Source of the DNA: Anaerolineales bacterium
GTDB taxonomy: Bacteria; Chloroflexota; Anaerolineae; Anaerolineales; UBA11579
Assembly: GCA_019637675.1 (NCBI GenBank)
Contig: JAHBVE010000002.1
Coordinates: 333,797 to 397,796, forward strand
Direction: 5' to 3'
Length of the DNA stretch: 64,000 bases
Every line of letters starts with the position of its first letter. The first letter of the stretch is position 1. Both the position numbers and the translations under genes were made by a program. Under the pieces are notes generated by a model. The model was not told the DNA's origin. It did no database searches and saw nothing but the letters and a program-made list of their open reading frames with translations. Below, one piece after another: positions 25,424 through 34,530 of this stretch.

Positions 25424-25933
25424 ATGCCCCACCCACTTGTCGAACAACTGCGCTTTACCCGCAAAGAGTTCCAGCGAGGGCTCAAGAACCTTTCCGAGGC
25501 GGATGCGCAAAAGCGGATCGGCCCGATGAATAGCATCAGCTGGATCATTGCCCACATGGCGTGGCAGGAGCAGTTGTACTGGCTCACCCGCGCCCAGGGC
25601 TTGATGCCGGTGCCTGAGGTGCGCGAGCAGGCCAACGGCGCGCCGGCCAGCACCCCTACCCTGGCACATGCCTGGAAGGCGTGGAAGACCATCACAGCCG
25701 CCTCTGACCCCTGGCTGGACACGCTGACCAGCAAGCAACTCACCAAGTTCCTGACCCAGGAGGATGGCACGCCATACCGCGAGAGCATTGGCTCCTACCT
25801 GCTGCGGATGCGGCACCACTACTGGTATCACCTGGGCGAGAGCCAGGCCATCCGCCAGATGCTGGGCCACAGCGGCTTGGGCACCTTTGTGGGTGACCAG
25901 CACGGCAAGGCGGCCTACACTCCCGAAAAATAG
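25424..25933 (+). CDS. DinB-family protein
   Basis: 169 residues, four-helix-bundle DinB/YfiT superfamily. The metal histidine triad is visible as IIAHMAWQEQLYW in the second helix and MRHHYWYHLGES near the C-terminus. The family includes thiol-dependent S-transferases and uncharacterised proteins; activity here is unknown. TATACT (25412-25417) is six bases before this ATG, so the start is set here, not at an upstream TTG, and leaderless expression is expected. Confidence 0.85.
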   Translation: MPHPLVEQLRFTRKEFQRGLKNLSEADAQKRIGPMNSISWIIAHMAWQEQLYWLTRAQGLMPVPEVREQANGAPASTPTLAHAWKAWKTITAASDPWLDTLTSKQLTKFLTQEDGTPYRESIGSYLLRMRHHYWYHLGESQAIRQMLGHSGLGTFVGDQHGKAAYTPEK

Positions 25934-25965
25934 CCGGCGGTGACCGCCTGCGGCTAGACAAGAAA

Positions 25966-25994
25966 AAGAGGCGCACAATGTGCGCCTCTTTTTT
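25966..25994. terminator. Bidirectional terminator
   Basis: AAAGAGGCGCAC-AAT-GTGCGCCTCTTT with T-runs on both sides, between the convergent DinB (+) and META-domain (-) genes. Confidence 0.88.
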
Positions 25995-26008
25995 GTGTAA
26001 GCCGCAGG

Positions 26009-26419
26009 CTAGCGGGTGAACACGAGGGTGTGGCCGCCGCCCGTCAGGGTCAGGGTGTTGCCCTCAATGCGCCATTCGCCGACCATGCTCAAGGCTTGCA
26101 GGAAAGACGCCTCGTTCTGCATGACCAGTTCAGGCTCGCAGTACATCAGGGTGGATACGGCCTGCTCAAAGCTGACATTGTTGCCGGAGACGGTGTAGCC
26201 GGCCCCGTACTGGTTACAGCCGCCGCTACCGCCGGCGCGGCCATCCTCGCCAAACTGCAAGGTGATGTCGTTGCCGCCGGCCGCGCTGCCCACCTCGCGG
26301 TTGCCGTCCAGGCTAGTGAGTACCCAGGCCTGGCCGCCCAGTTCGGGCGATTGGGGTGAAGCAGCACAGGCCGAGAGCAGTACTGCGCCCAGCATGGCCA
26401 TCATAAGCATCGTTTTCAT
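26009..26419 (-). CDS. META-domain (HslJ-like) lipoprotein
   Basis: 136 residues. Signal peptide with lipobox LLSAC, then a META domain: GGQAWVLTSLDG, GRAGGSGGCNQYGAGYTVSGN and EASFLQALSMVGEWRIEGNTLTLTGG. In other bacteria such proteins sit in the envelope and are linked to motility or novobiocin resistance. It has two extra cysteines (GCNQY and MYCEPE) that are placed as the family's usual disulfide. GGAGG lies upstream of the ATG. Confidence 0.87.
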   Translation of the reverse strand: MKTMLMMAMLGAVLLSACAASPQSPELGGQAWVLTSLDGNREVGSAAGGNDITLQFGEDGRAGGSGGCNQYGAGYTVSGNNVSFEQAVSTLMYCEPELVMQNEASFLQALSMVGEWRIEGNTLTLTGGGHTLVFTR

Positions 26420-26469
26420 AAGTTACCTCCTGTCACCCTGATTAACGCCGAAGGTGTATAAATTGTTCC

Positions 26470-26497
26470 TTGACGTTTACCCACTCCCCGTTACACT
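26470..26497 (+). promoter_or_regulatory. Promoter of the ABC exporter operon with a long leader
   Basis: TTGACG, 16 bases, TACACT. The leader to the GTG at 26661 is about 155 bases and contains an imperfect hairpin (CTCGTCTTCC / GGAAGATGAG, 26586-26608). Leader-mediated control is known for similar exporters, but no clear terminator is visible here. Confidence 0.5.
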
Positions 26498-26660
26498 TAT
26501 CCGCTTTTTACAAACAGGCCTTTGGACCGGTGTGGGAACTGCGAATCAAGCGATCTCACTCGATGCAATATTTCAGCCCCTTGCTCGTCTTCCCATGGAA
26601 GATGAGCGAGGGACGCCCCAAACCCTGTGCTCTTATCGGTAGCAGTAGAAAGGAAGATCT

Positions 26661-28625
26661 GTGCAAGCAACCCAAACCCGGGAGGGAAAGCGCGCCAAAC
26701 CCGCGGCTGCCCGCCCCAAACTGCCCAAAGGCGTGTTTCCGCGTGCCGTGCGCTACTTGTTCCGTTATAAGTGGGAAGCCGCCCTACCCTATCTCTTTCT
26801 GCTGATCGCCACCCTGGCCCAATTGGCCGTGCCGCGCCTGATCCGCAACATGATCGAAGCGGTCACCCAGGGCGTGGTGGCGACCCAGGTGCTTGAAGGC
26901 CTGCAGAACATCCCCTCAGCCTTCATGGCTCAGGCGCTGCCGCGCATTCTGGAATTCCTCAACTACACCCCCGGCACGACCCAGGAGCAGCTGGTGACCC
27001 AGCTGACGGTCGACAAGGTGTCTGCGCCTGAGGCGCTCATCCGGGCCGGCATATTCATTGTTGTGTTCGCGGTGCTGCGCGGCCTGTTCGCGTTCCTGCA
27101 ATCCTACTGGGCTGAGCGCAACTCGCAGAGCGTGTCGTTCGACATGCGCAACGAGTTGTACGCCAAGATCCAGCGCCTGTCGTTCTCGTATCACGACCAG
27201 AACCAGACCGGCCAGCTCATGATCCGCGCCACCGATGACGTGGAGAAGGTGCGCCTGTTCCTGGGCCAGGGCTTGGTGCAGTTGGTAGGCGCGGTGGTGC
27301 TGCTCAGCGCTACGCTGCTCATCTTGTTCACCACCAATGTGCAGCTGGCGCTGGTTACGTTGTGGATCCTGCCGGTGGCATTGGCGCTGTTCTTCATCTT
27401 CGGCAGCATCAGCCAGCCGCTGTTCATGAAGCTGCAGGTGCGCCTGGCAGCCCTCAACACCATCCTGCAGGAGAACCTGGCCGGCATCAAGGTGGTCAAG
27501 GCCTTTACGCGTGAGAAGAGCGAGCAGCGCAAGTTTGGCGAGTCTGTCAATACCTTGATGGACGAGCAGATCCGCATTGCGCGCATCTTCACCTTCCTGT
27601 TCCCGCTGGTCTTCCTGGTGGCCAATCTGGGGCAGGCCACCACGCTCAACGCTGGCGGCCAGCAGATCATTGCCGGCACGCTCAGCCTGGGTGAATGGCA
27701 GGAGTTCAGCCTGTACCTCATCTATCTATTTATCCCGCTGGCCCAGTTCGGCTTCATCATCAGCCAGTTCGGCCAGGCGATGGCCTCGGCCGGGCGCATC
27801 TTCGAGATCCTCGACGCCAAGTCAGACGTGACCGACAAGCCCGGCGCGCTGGCGCTGCCACAGGTCAAAGGCGAAGTGCACTTTGAGGATGTGACCTTCC
27901 GCTACTTCGGCGGCGGTGAGCCGGTGCTGGATGGGGTCAGCTTCACCGCCCTGCCCGGCCAGACCGTGGCCCTGCTGGGCGCTACCGGCTCCGGCAAGAC
28001 CACCATCATCAACCTGATCCCGCGCTTCTATGACCCCTCCGAGGGCCGCGTCACCGTAGACGGGCACGACCTGCGGGATGTGACCCTCGAATCGCTGCGG
28101 GCCCAGATCGGCATCGTGCTGCAGGAGACCACCCTTTTCAGCGGCAACATCCGTGACAACATCGCCTTCGGCAAGCCCGAGGCCACCCAGGCTGAGGTGG
28201 AAGCTGCGGCCAAGGCGGCCGCCGCGCACGAGTTCATCATGTCGTTCCCGCAGGGGTATGAGACTTCAGTAGGCGAGCGCGGCACTACGCTGAGCGGCGG
28301 GCAGAAGCAGCGCATCGCCATCGCGCGTGCCCTGCTACTGAACCCGCGCATCCTGATCCTGGACGATTCGACCTCCAGCGTAGACCTGCAGACCGAGAGC
28401 CATATCCAGGCAGCGCTCGATCAGTTGATGCAAGGCCGCACCTCGTTCGTGATCGCCCAGCGCATCAGCACCGTCATCAATGCCGACCAGATCCTGGTGA
28501 TGGATAAAGGCAAGATCGTCGCCAGCGGCAAGCACGCCCAACTGCTGGAAGACAACGAGATCTACGCCGAAATTTACAACTCGCAGCTGGTTGGCGATAG
28601 CGACGCCCCGAAGGATGCAGCCTAG
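26661..28625 (+). CDS. ABC exporter half-transporter with degenerate ATPase site
   Basis: 654 residues, GTG start with AAAGGAAG upstream. Six-helix exporter domain (about 30-370), then an ATPase domain: Walker A GATGSGKTTI, signature LSGGQKQRIAIAR, Walker B ILILDDSTSSVD with Asp in place of the catalytic Glu, and H-loop VIAQRIST with Gln in place of His. These are the hallmarks of the inactive-site partner of a heterodimer. It is paired with the gene at 28644. Probable multidrug or lipid exporter. Confidence 0.92.
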   Translation: MQATQTREGKRAKPAAARPKLPKGVFPRAVRYLFRYKWEAALPYLFLLIATLAQLAVPRLIRNMIEAVTQGVVATQVLEGLQNIPSAFMAQALPRILEFLNYTPGTTQEQLVTQLTVDKVSAPEALIRAGIFIVVFAVLRGLFAFLQSYWAERNSQSVSFDMRNELYAKIQRLSFSYHDQNQTGQLMIRATDDVEKVRLFLGQGLVQLVGAVVLLSATLLILFTTNVQLALVTLWILPVALALFFIFGSISQPLFMKLQVRLAALNTILQENLAGIKVVKAFTREKSEQRKFGESVNTLMDEQIRIARIFTFLFPLVFLVANLGQATTLNAGGQQIIAGTLSLGEWQEFSLYLIYLFIPLAQFGFIISQFGQAMASAGRIFEILDAKSDVTDKPGALALPQVKGEVHFEDVTFRYFGGGEPVLDGVSFTALPGQTVALLGATGSGKTTIINLIPRFYDPSEGRVTVDGHDLRDVTLESLRAQIGIVLQETTLFSGNIRDNIAFGKPEATQAEVEAAAKAAAAHEFIMSFPQGYETSVGERGTTLSGGQKQRIAIARALLLNPRILILDDSTSSVDLQTESHIQAALDQLMQGRTSFVIAQRISTVINADQILVMDKGKIVASGKHAQLLEDNEIYAEIYNSQLVGDSDAPKDAA

Positions 28626-28643
28626 GCTGCAGGAGAACCACAT

Positions 28644-30650
28644 ATGTTCAATACCCGCGCATTGCTTGACCAGGAAGCCCTCAAGCCCAAGAAAACCAGC
28701 GAGACGCTGGGCCGCCTGGCTGCCTACTTCAAGCCGTTTTGGTACGCCCTGCTGCTGGCAGGCACCTTTGTCATCATTGCCACTTGGGCCCAGGTGACCA
28801 CGCCGGAGTTGACCGGCCAGATCGTGGACTGTTACCTGACCCCGGCCGCGGCCGCCAGCTTCGGCGGCGGGGCCGGCGGCCAGTCGCCCATCGTGGGCGC
28901 GGCCGGCGAGGCCGCCCAGAGCAATTGCTGGCTGGCCAGCGACGCCGAGCCGGCCAACACCACCCAGCGCATCATCAAGGGCGCCTTCACGCTGGCCAAT
29001 TTCCAGGCCCCGGCTGACCCGGCCAACTTGACCAATGCCGAGCGCATAACCGGCCTGGGCCAGCTGATCGCCATTCTTATTGTGTTGTTCGTGATCGGCT
29101 CCTTCCTCACCGGCCTTACCTTCTTCTCCATGAGTTGGGCTGGCCAGCACGTGCTGCGGGATGTGCGCGCCCAGTTGTTCTCGCACATGCACAGCCTGCC
29201 GATCGGCTATTACGCCGAGAACGAAGTGGGCGACCTGATGAGCCGGATCACCAACGACAGCGACACCATCCAGCAGGCGATGAGCTTCGCTCTGGTGAAC
29301 GTGGTCAGCGGTGTGCTGCTGCTGGTGTGGATCGCCTACAACATGCTGACCAAGAACGTGCAGTTCGCCCTGCTCAGCATGGCGATCGCGCCGCTGATGG
29401 CCATCGCCACGATCTGGTTCTCGGAGCAGGCCCGCAAAGCCTTCCGCAAAACCCGCGTGGAGATGGGCTCGGTCAACGCCAATCTGCAAGAGAGCATCTC
29501 GGCGGTGCGCGAGTCGCAAGCCTTCAACCGCGCCGAGGAGAACATCGAGCACTTCCGCGCCACGAATGCCGCCAACCGCGACGCCAACGTGCGCGCCGTG
29601 GCCTTCACCTCGGCGCTGGCCCCGGTGCTCGAGGCGCTGAGTTACCTGGCGCTGGCCATCGTCACGGTGGCGGGCGGTCTGGCGCTGCTCAACGGCTCTA
29701 CGCTGGGCGGTGCGGTCGTCTCCATCGGTTTGGTGATCACCTTCCTGGGCTATGTGCAGCGCTTCAACCAGCCCATCCAGCAGATCGCCGTGCTGTGGGG
29801 CAACATCCAGAGTGCGGTGGCCGGCGCCGAGCGCATCTTTGGCCTGTTGGATGTGGTGCCCAGCATTCAGGACAAGCCCAACGCTAAGGTAATGGGCGCC
29901 ATCGAGGGCAAGGTGGAGCTGGACAACGTGAGCGCCGAGTACAAGCCCGGCGAACCAGTGCTGCGCAACGTCAACTTCTACGCCAACCCGGGCCAGACCG
30001 TGGCCATCGTCGGGCCCACGGGCGCGGGCAAGACCACCATCATCAATCTGATCCCGCGCTTCTATGATGTGACCGGCGGCTCGGTCAAGATCGATGGCAC
30101 GGATGTGCGCGACGTCACGCAGGAGTCGCTGCGCCAGCAGATCGGCATCGTGCTGCAGGACACCTTCCTGTTCAGCACCACCGTGATGGAGAACATCCGC
30201 TTTGGCCGCCCGCAGGCCACGGACGAAGAAGTGATCGCGGCCGCCAAGCTGGCGCATGCCGATGGCTTCATCGAGCGCCTGCCGGAGAAGTACAACACCG
30301 TGCTGGGCGAGCGCGGCTCTGGCTTGAGCCAGGGCCAGCGCCAGCTGCTGGCGATCGCCCGGGCCGCGCTGGCCGACCCGCGCATCCTCATCCTGGACGA
30401 AGCGACCAGCAGCGTGGACACGCGCACTGAGCGCCTGATCCAGAGCGCGCTGGAGAAGCTGCTGGCTGGGCGCACCAGCTTCGTGATCGCCCACCGCCTC
30501 AGCACCATCCGCAATGCGGATGTGATTCTGGTGCTGAAGGCCGGCGAGATCATCGAGCGCGGCAAACACGCCGAGCTGCTGGAGAAGCAGGGCTTCTACT
30601 ACGACTTATACATGAGCCAGTTCAAGAAGCAAGAAGAGATGGCGGGGTAA
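28644..30650 (+). CDS. ABC exporter half-transporter with canonical ATPase site
   Basis: 668 residues, 18 bases after its partner. Walker A GPTGAGKTTI, Walker B ILILDEATSSVD, H-loop VIAHRLST are canonical; the signature is LSQGQRQ rather than LSGGQ, which matches its expected place opposite the degenerate Walker site of the partner. An insertion of about 80 residues between the first two membrane helices, rich in Gly/Ala and with two Cys (VDCYL and QSNCWL), forms a large extracytoplasmic loop. Confidence 0.93.
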   Translation: MFNTRALLDQEALKPKKTSETLGRLAAYFKPFWYALLLAGTFVIIATWAQVTTPELTGQIVDCYLTPAAAASFGGGAGGQSPIVGAAGEAAQSNCWLASDAEPANTTQRIIKGAFTLANFQAPADPANLTNAERITGLGQLIAILIVLFVIGSFLTGLTFFSMSWAGQHVLRDVRAQLFSHMHSLPIGYYAENEVGDLMSRITNDSDTIQQAMSFALVNVVSGVLLLVWIAYNMLTKNVQFALLSMAIAPLMAIATIWFSEQARKAFRKTRVEMGSVNANLQESISAVRESQAFNRAEENIEHFRATNAANRDANVRAVAFTSALAPVLEALSYLALAIVTVAGGLALLNGSTLGGAVVSIGLVITFLGYVQRFNQPIQQIAVLWGNIQSAVAGAERIFGLLDVVPSIQDKPNAKVMGAIEGKVELDNVSAEYKPGEPVLRNVNFYANPGQTVAIVGPTGAGKTTIINLIPRFYDVTGGSVKIDGTDVRDVTQESLRQQIGIVLQDTFLFSTTVMENIRFGRPQATDEEVIAAAKLAHADGFIERLPEKYNTVLGERGSGLSQGQRQLLAIARAALADPRILILDEATSSVDTRTERLIQSALEKLLAGRTSFVIAHRLSTIRNADVILVLKAGEIIERGKHAELLEKQGFYYDLYMSQFKKQEEMAG

Positions 30651-30667
30651 AACAACCAACTGTATTC

Positions 30668-30699
30668 AGCCAAGGGCGAGACATGCCTCGCCCTTGGCT
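30668..30699 (+). terminator. Hairpin after the ABC exporter operon
   Basis: 12-bp stem GCCAAGGGCGAG / CTCGCCCTTGGC with six-base loop. There is no T-run, so termination is uncertain. Confidence 0.5.
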
Positions 30700-30704
30700 C
30701 ATCT

Positions 30705-30810
30705 GTCATTGCGAGGAGTAGTCGCTGCGCAGCAGCGGCAACGGACGAAGCAATCTGGGTTTAAGCACTACTAACACCAAGACAGATTGCTTCGCTGCGC
30801 TCGCAATGAC
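30705..30810. repeat. GTCATTGCGAG...CTCGCAATGAC inverted-repeat element
   Basis: Outer arms GTCATTGCGAG and CTCGCAATGAC, inner arms CGAAGCAATCTG and CAGATTGCTTCG. A related half (GGGATTGCTTCG...CTCGCAATGAC) is at 52104-52165. Non-autonomous, MITE-like intergenic repeat. Confidence 0.7.
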
Positions 30811-30859
30811 GGGCTTGATGGCGGGAGGATAGCAGTAGCGATGATTCCCCATTCGCACA

Positions 30860-33202
30860 TCACTGTTCTATCGTCACCACCGTATAGTCACGGCTTACAT
30901 TCCCGTCCGCGTCCCAGACTTGCAGCTGGATCACCCACAGACCGCTCAGGCCGCGGGTGTCCCAGCGCGCCTGCGGCTGGGCGGCGCTGCCCGCCGCCAG
31001 CTGCAGCCAGCGCCGCGGGAACAGGCCCTGCCCCACCTGCAGATCCCAGCCGGCCGCATCCGCAGCGGCCTGGCCACGCACCAGTACTGTTCCGCTGGCA
31101 GAGCTGAAGCGCGCCGGCTGCTGGATGCTTGCCGCGCCTTGCGCGGCATAGGCGGGCACGCTGTCAAAGTCCTCCGGCGGCAGCGGGACGCCAGCCGCCA
31201 GGGCGGCGGGCTGCAGAGCCGCCGGGACGCGCACGAATATTTGCTCATGCACGAACTCGGCGGGCGTGAACACGGTCGCCAGGTGGCCGTTGAGCGAATT
31301 CACTGCCAAACGTTCATACAAACTATCCGCGAAGCGCGGCTCGCCGCCGCTGACGAAGTATTCGCGCCGGGTCTGCGGGCAATCTTCGTCGGGCAGCTGC
31401 CCGGAGGGCACGCACACCATGACCGAGCTCAGGCCGCCCGGCGCCTGCCAATCGCGGCTGGGCGTATTGGTATGCGCGGCGGCGAACAATGCAGCCCAAT
31501 CGGCCGCGCCTAGGCTCAGCACCACGCGCTGCGGCGAATAGCCCAGCTGCCATGCGCCGGTGCCGCCAGGCGCACCTTCAGGCGCCAGGGCCGCCGGGCG
31601 GCCCAGCGCCAGCATCTGCTGGCGTGAAGACACCGGGCGCACGCTGACATCGCTCAGGGTGTTGCTCACCAGGAAGGCCAGCTCGGCGCTGGCCAGGGCT
31701 TCGTATTGCGGCTGGCTCCAGTCGAGCACCACGCGGCCGATCTCATCGGTGACGAAGAGCAGGCTGGCCGGCTGGAGCTGGTCGCCCAGCCACTGGCCGC
31801 TCAGCTGGCCGCTGCTCAGGCTGGCGTAGGCGGCGGCCAGCTCCAGCGGGCTGGCGGCCGCCGCCCCCAGGATCTGCTCGGTGGCCTGCGCAGCGCTGAG
31901 CTGGCTGTGGAAGGCACCCAAGCCCGCCGCGGCCAAAACGCCGGCGGTGTGGTGGGCGCCAACTTGCTGCAGCGCGGCCTCGGCAGGCTGCGCCAGGCCA
32001 TTGGCCAGGGCTGCCCTCTGGCTGAGCGGGCCTCGCAAGTCTGGCGCAGCGGCAGTGTCAAAGTTCCAGGTCAATGACGCGGGGGCATTGCCCGCCGCGA
32101 ATGAGTCCAAGTAAACGAAAGGGAGCAGCGCATTGCCGGCCGCATGCGGCGTGTGGGCGTCGCCGGCCAGCGCCAGCACGCGGCCATTGAGCGCGTCCAG
32201 AGCCAGGGCGGTCGTGCCCTGCCCGCTAAAAGCGGCCTGCATATTTGCATCCTGGGTGGTGATGAGGGTCAGGCCGCCGCGTGTGATGCGCCCGGCGCCT
32301 AGCGTCTGGCTGGCCTGCTCCAGCGCCAGCTGCGCGAACGCGTCCAGCTCCAGCGCGGTCGCGCTGGGCGCGAAGCTCAGCGGCTCGGCCAGCGCAGTTG
32401 CCAACTCGGCATCCTCGATCATGCCCTGGCTGTGCATGTTCACCAGCACCAGCTGCGCCAGCGACTGGATGGCGGCTGGCGTGCGCAATCCGTCGAGCTG
32501 CGGCGCGTTGGCCATCGCGGCCAGCGCCGCCGCCTGCGCCAGGCTCAGCTGGCTGGCGGGTACGCCAAAATAGAATTGCGCGGCGCTCTCCGCCCCAAAA
32601 GTCCAATTGCCGAACTGGGCGCTGTTGAGCGCCCAGACCAGCACCTGCTGGCGGCCAAAGCGGGCCGTTGCCTCGCTGGCCAGCACGCGTGCCCGCAGCG
32701 CTTTGCGCCAGCCCTCTGGCTCGTCGGCCAGCAGCAGCTCAGCAGCCAGCTGCTCCGCCAGCGTATGCGCGGCTGGCTGGCTATGCAGCCAGTCTGCGCC
32801 GCCGTGCTGCCAGAAGGCCGGGTCGCTGCTGGCCACCAGCGTCTGCTCCAGCCAGGCGGCCTCGCCGCTGGCGATGAATGCCCGTGGCGCGCCCGGCGCG
32901 GCAAGCTCCGCCAAGGTCTGCTCGCCCGTGCGGTCTTGCAGGCGGCTGGGCTGCAGCAGCAGGCCGCTCTGCGGGTGCAGCAGCACCGGCAGCATACCCA
33001 CATCCGGCAGGCCATGGGTGACATAGCGATAAGCCGGCAAGGCGGCCGTGGCCAACAGCGCGGCCGCCAGGCTGACGGCCGCCAGCAGCCAGCCGGCGGC
33101 GCGCAAGGCCAGCGCGCTGGGGCTGCGCTGCGCCGCCCGCCGCCGGGCGCGGCGGCGCTTCACCAGTTGGGCCACTTGCAATATCAATGGGGGTTGTGAC
33201 AC
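30860..33202 (-). CDS. Degenerate class A penicillin-binding protein homologue (pseudo-PBP)
   Basis: 780 residues from a GTG start (GAGAAT seven bases upstream). One membrane helix (about 34-58), a GT51-like domain (about 110-250), a transpeptidase-like domain (about 310-620) and a C-terminal Ig-like domain. The fold is recognisable from FGAESAAQFYFGVPASQLSLAQAAALAAM and LLPFVYLDSFAAGNAP. Active-site residues are missing: the GT ED motif reads ASSDPAFWQHGG (Glu lost, 124-135), the SxxK region reads GNALLPFVY (356-364; Ser and Lys lost), and the KTG region reads PGGTGAWQLGY. Probably non-enzymatic, possibly a scaffold. Confidence 0.8.
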   Translation of the reverse strand: MSQPPLILQVAQLVKRRRARRRAAQRSPSALALRAAGWLLAAVSLAAALLATAALPAYRYVTHGLPDVGMLPVLLHPQSGLLLQPSRLQDRTGEQTLAELAAPGAPRAFIASGEAAWLEQTLVASSDPAFWQHGGADWLHSQPAAHTLAEQLAAELLLADEPEGWRKALRARVLASEATARFGRQQVLVWALNSAQFGNWTFGAESAAQFYFGVPASQLSLAQAAALAAMANAPQLDGLRTPAAIQSLAQLVLVNMHSQGMIEDAELATALAEPLSFAPSATALELDAFAQLALEQASQTLGAGRITRGGLTLITTQDANMQAAFSGQGTTALALDALNGRVLALAGDAHTPHAAGNALLPFVYLDSFAAGNAPASLTWNFDTAAAPDLRGPLSQRAALANGLAQPAEAALQQVGAHHTAGVLAAAGLGAFHSQLSAAQATEQILGAAAASPLELAAAYASLSSGQLSGQWLGDQLQPASLLFVTDEIGRVVLDWSQPQYEALASAELAFLVSNTLSDVSVRPVSSRQQMLALGRPAALAPEGAPGGTGAWQLGYSPQRVVLSLGAADWAALFAAAHTNTPSRDWQAPGGLSSVMVCVPSGQLPDEDCPQTRREYFVSGGEPRFADSLYERLAVNSLNGHLATVFTPAEFVHEQIFVRVPAALQPAALAAGVPLPPEDFDSVPAYAAQGAASIQQPARFSSASGTVLVRGQAAADAAGWDLQVGQGLFPRRWLQLAAGSAAQPQARWDTRGLSGLWVIQLQVWDADGNVSRDYTVVTIEQ

Positions 33203-33294
33203 GCGGCCGATTCTCGCATATTTGGCGGGCCAACGCGGCGATTCGAGGCACAAATCGCAAGGGGTGTAAAATAGCCTTCAAAGAAGGAGAGTGC

Positions 33295-34425
33295 ATGGAC
33301 CCCAAACGCTTCCACGATCTGGATACCCCTGAACGAATTCTGCTCGGCCCCGGCCCCAGCGAGATGCCCGCCCGCGTGCTGCAGGCAATGGCGATGCCGG
33401 TCATCGGCCATCTGGACCCGGCCTTTTTGCAGATCATGGATGATGTGCAGGAGTTGCTGCGCTTTGTCTTCCAAACCAAGAACCGCCTGACCATTCCGGT
33501 CTCGGGCACCGGCAGCGCCGGCATGGAAGCCGCGCTCAGCAACCTGATCGAGCCCGGCGACCGCGTCCTGATCGGCATCATCGGATACTTCGGCGAGCGC
33601 ATGTTCAACATGGCCGGCCGCTACGGCGCCACGGTGGACCGCATCGAGGCGCCCTGGGGCCAGGTGCTGGACGTGGACGCGGTCAAGAAGCAGCTCAGCC
33701 AGCACAAGTACAAGCTGCTGGCCGTGGTGCATGGTGAGACCTCCAGCGGCGCGCAGCAGCCCAACATCAAGGAGCTGGCCGCCGCGGCCCACGAGGCCGG
33801 CGCGCTGTTCGTGCTCGACACGGTCGCTTCTCTGGGCGGCGTGTCCGTTGAAGTCGACAAGTGGGACGTGGACGCGGCCTTCAGCGGCTCGCAGAAGGCC
33901 ATCTCCGCTTCGCCCGGCCTAGCCCCGCTCACCTTTGGCCCGCGCGCCGAGAAAGCCCTGGCCGACCGCAAGGTGGGCGTGGGCAACTGGTACCTGTCGC
34001 TCGACGAAGTGCACAAGTACTGGGGCAAGGAGCGCACCTACCACCACACCGCCCCCATCCAACTGAACTACGCCATGCGCGAGGCGCTGCGCATCGTGGC
34101 CGAGGAGGGTCTGGAAGCCCGCTTCGCTCGCCACCAGCAGAACGCCGAAGACCTGTGGAAGGGCGTGGAAAACCTGGACATGGAGATGCTGGTGGCGCGT
34201 GAGCACCGCCTACCCACCGTGACCGCGGTCAAAGTGCCGCCCACCGCATCACACGACCATGTGAAGAATCACCTGCTGGCCGATTACGGCATCGAGGTGG
34301 GCGCCGGCCTCGGCCCGCTGAAGGGCCAGATCTGGCGCATTGGCCTGATGGGCCACAGCAGCCGCAGGGAATATGTCACCCTGGTGCTGGCCGCCATCCG
34401 CGAGATCCTGGAAAAGGCCAAGTAA
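33295..34425 (+). CDS. Class V aminotransferase (alanine-glyoxylate/serine-pyruvate type)
   Basis: 376 residues. The PLP lysine lies in GSQKAISASPGLAPL; VSGTGSAGMEAAL, VVHGETSSGAQQP and VLDTVASLGGVSVEVDKW are diagnostic of the AGT/SPT group, which interconverts glyoxylate/glycine and serine or alanine with pyruvate. The C-terminus GPLKGQIWRIGLMGHSS is also typical. AAGGAGAG lies upstream of the ATG. A link to serine/glycine metabolism with the gcv operon is plausible. Confidence 0.92.
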   Translation: MDPKRFHDLDTPERILLGPGPSEMPARVLQAMAMPVIGHLDPAFLQIMDDVQELLRFVFQTKNRLTIPVSGTGSAGMEAALSNLIEPGDRVLIGIIGYFGERMFNMAGRYGATVDRIEAPWGQVLDVDAVKKQLSQHKYKLLAVVHGETSSGAQQPNIKELAAAAHEAGALFVLDTVASLGGVSVEVDKWDVDAAFSGSQKAISASPGLAPLTFGPRAEKALADRKVGVGNWYLSLDEVHKYWGKERTYHHTAPIQLNYAMREALRIVAEEGLEARFARHQQNAEDLWKGVENLDMEMLVAREHRLPTVTAVKVPPTASHDHVKNHLLADYGIEVGAGLGPLKGQIWRIGLMGHSSRREYVTLVLAAIREILEKAK

Positions 34426-34440
34426 GCACACTTCCCAATT

Positions 34441-34475
34441 ACACGCCGCCAGCAATGCTGGCGGCGTGTTTGTTT
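34441..34475 (+). terminator. Intrinsic terminator
   Basis: ACACGCCGCCAGC-AAT-GCTGGCGGCGTGT, then TTGTTT. Confidence 0.88.
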
Positions 34476-34530
34476 AAAGTCGCTGGCTGGCGGGTTTGTG
34501 GCCGCCCGCCGGCGTGCCTATACTGGGGCG

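Noticed and set aside
26470-26805. Small open frame overlapping the start of the ABC exporter gene
   Set aside because: No Shine-Dalgarno or leaderless -10, overlaps the exporter's coding start, and the product has no family features. The exporter GTG has AAAGGAAG upstream.
28335-30569. Open frame of 744 codons on the minus strand
   Set aside because: Shadow of the second ABC half-transporter, whose motifs are all present on the plus strand.
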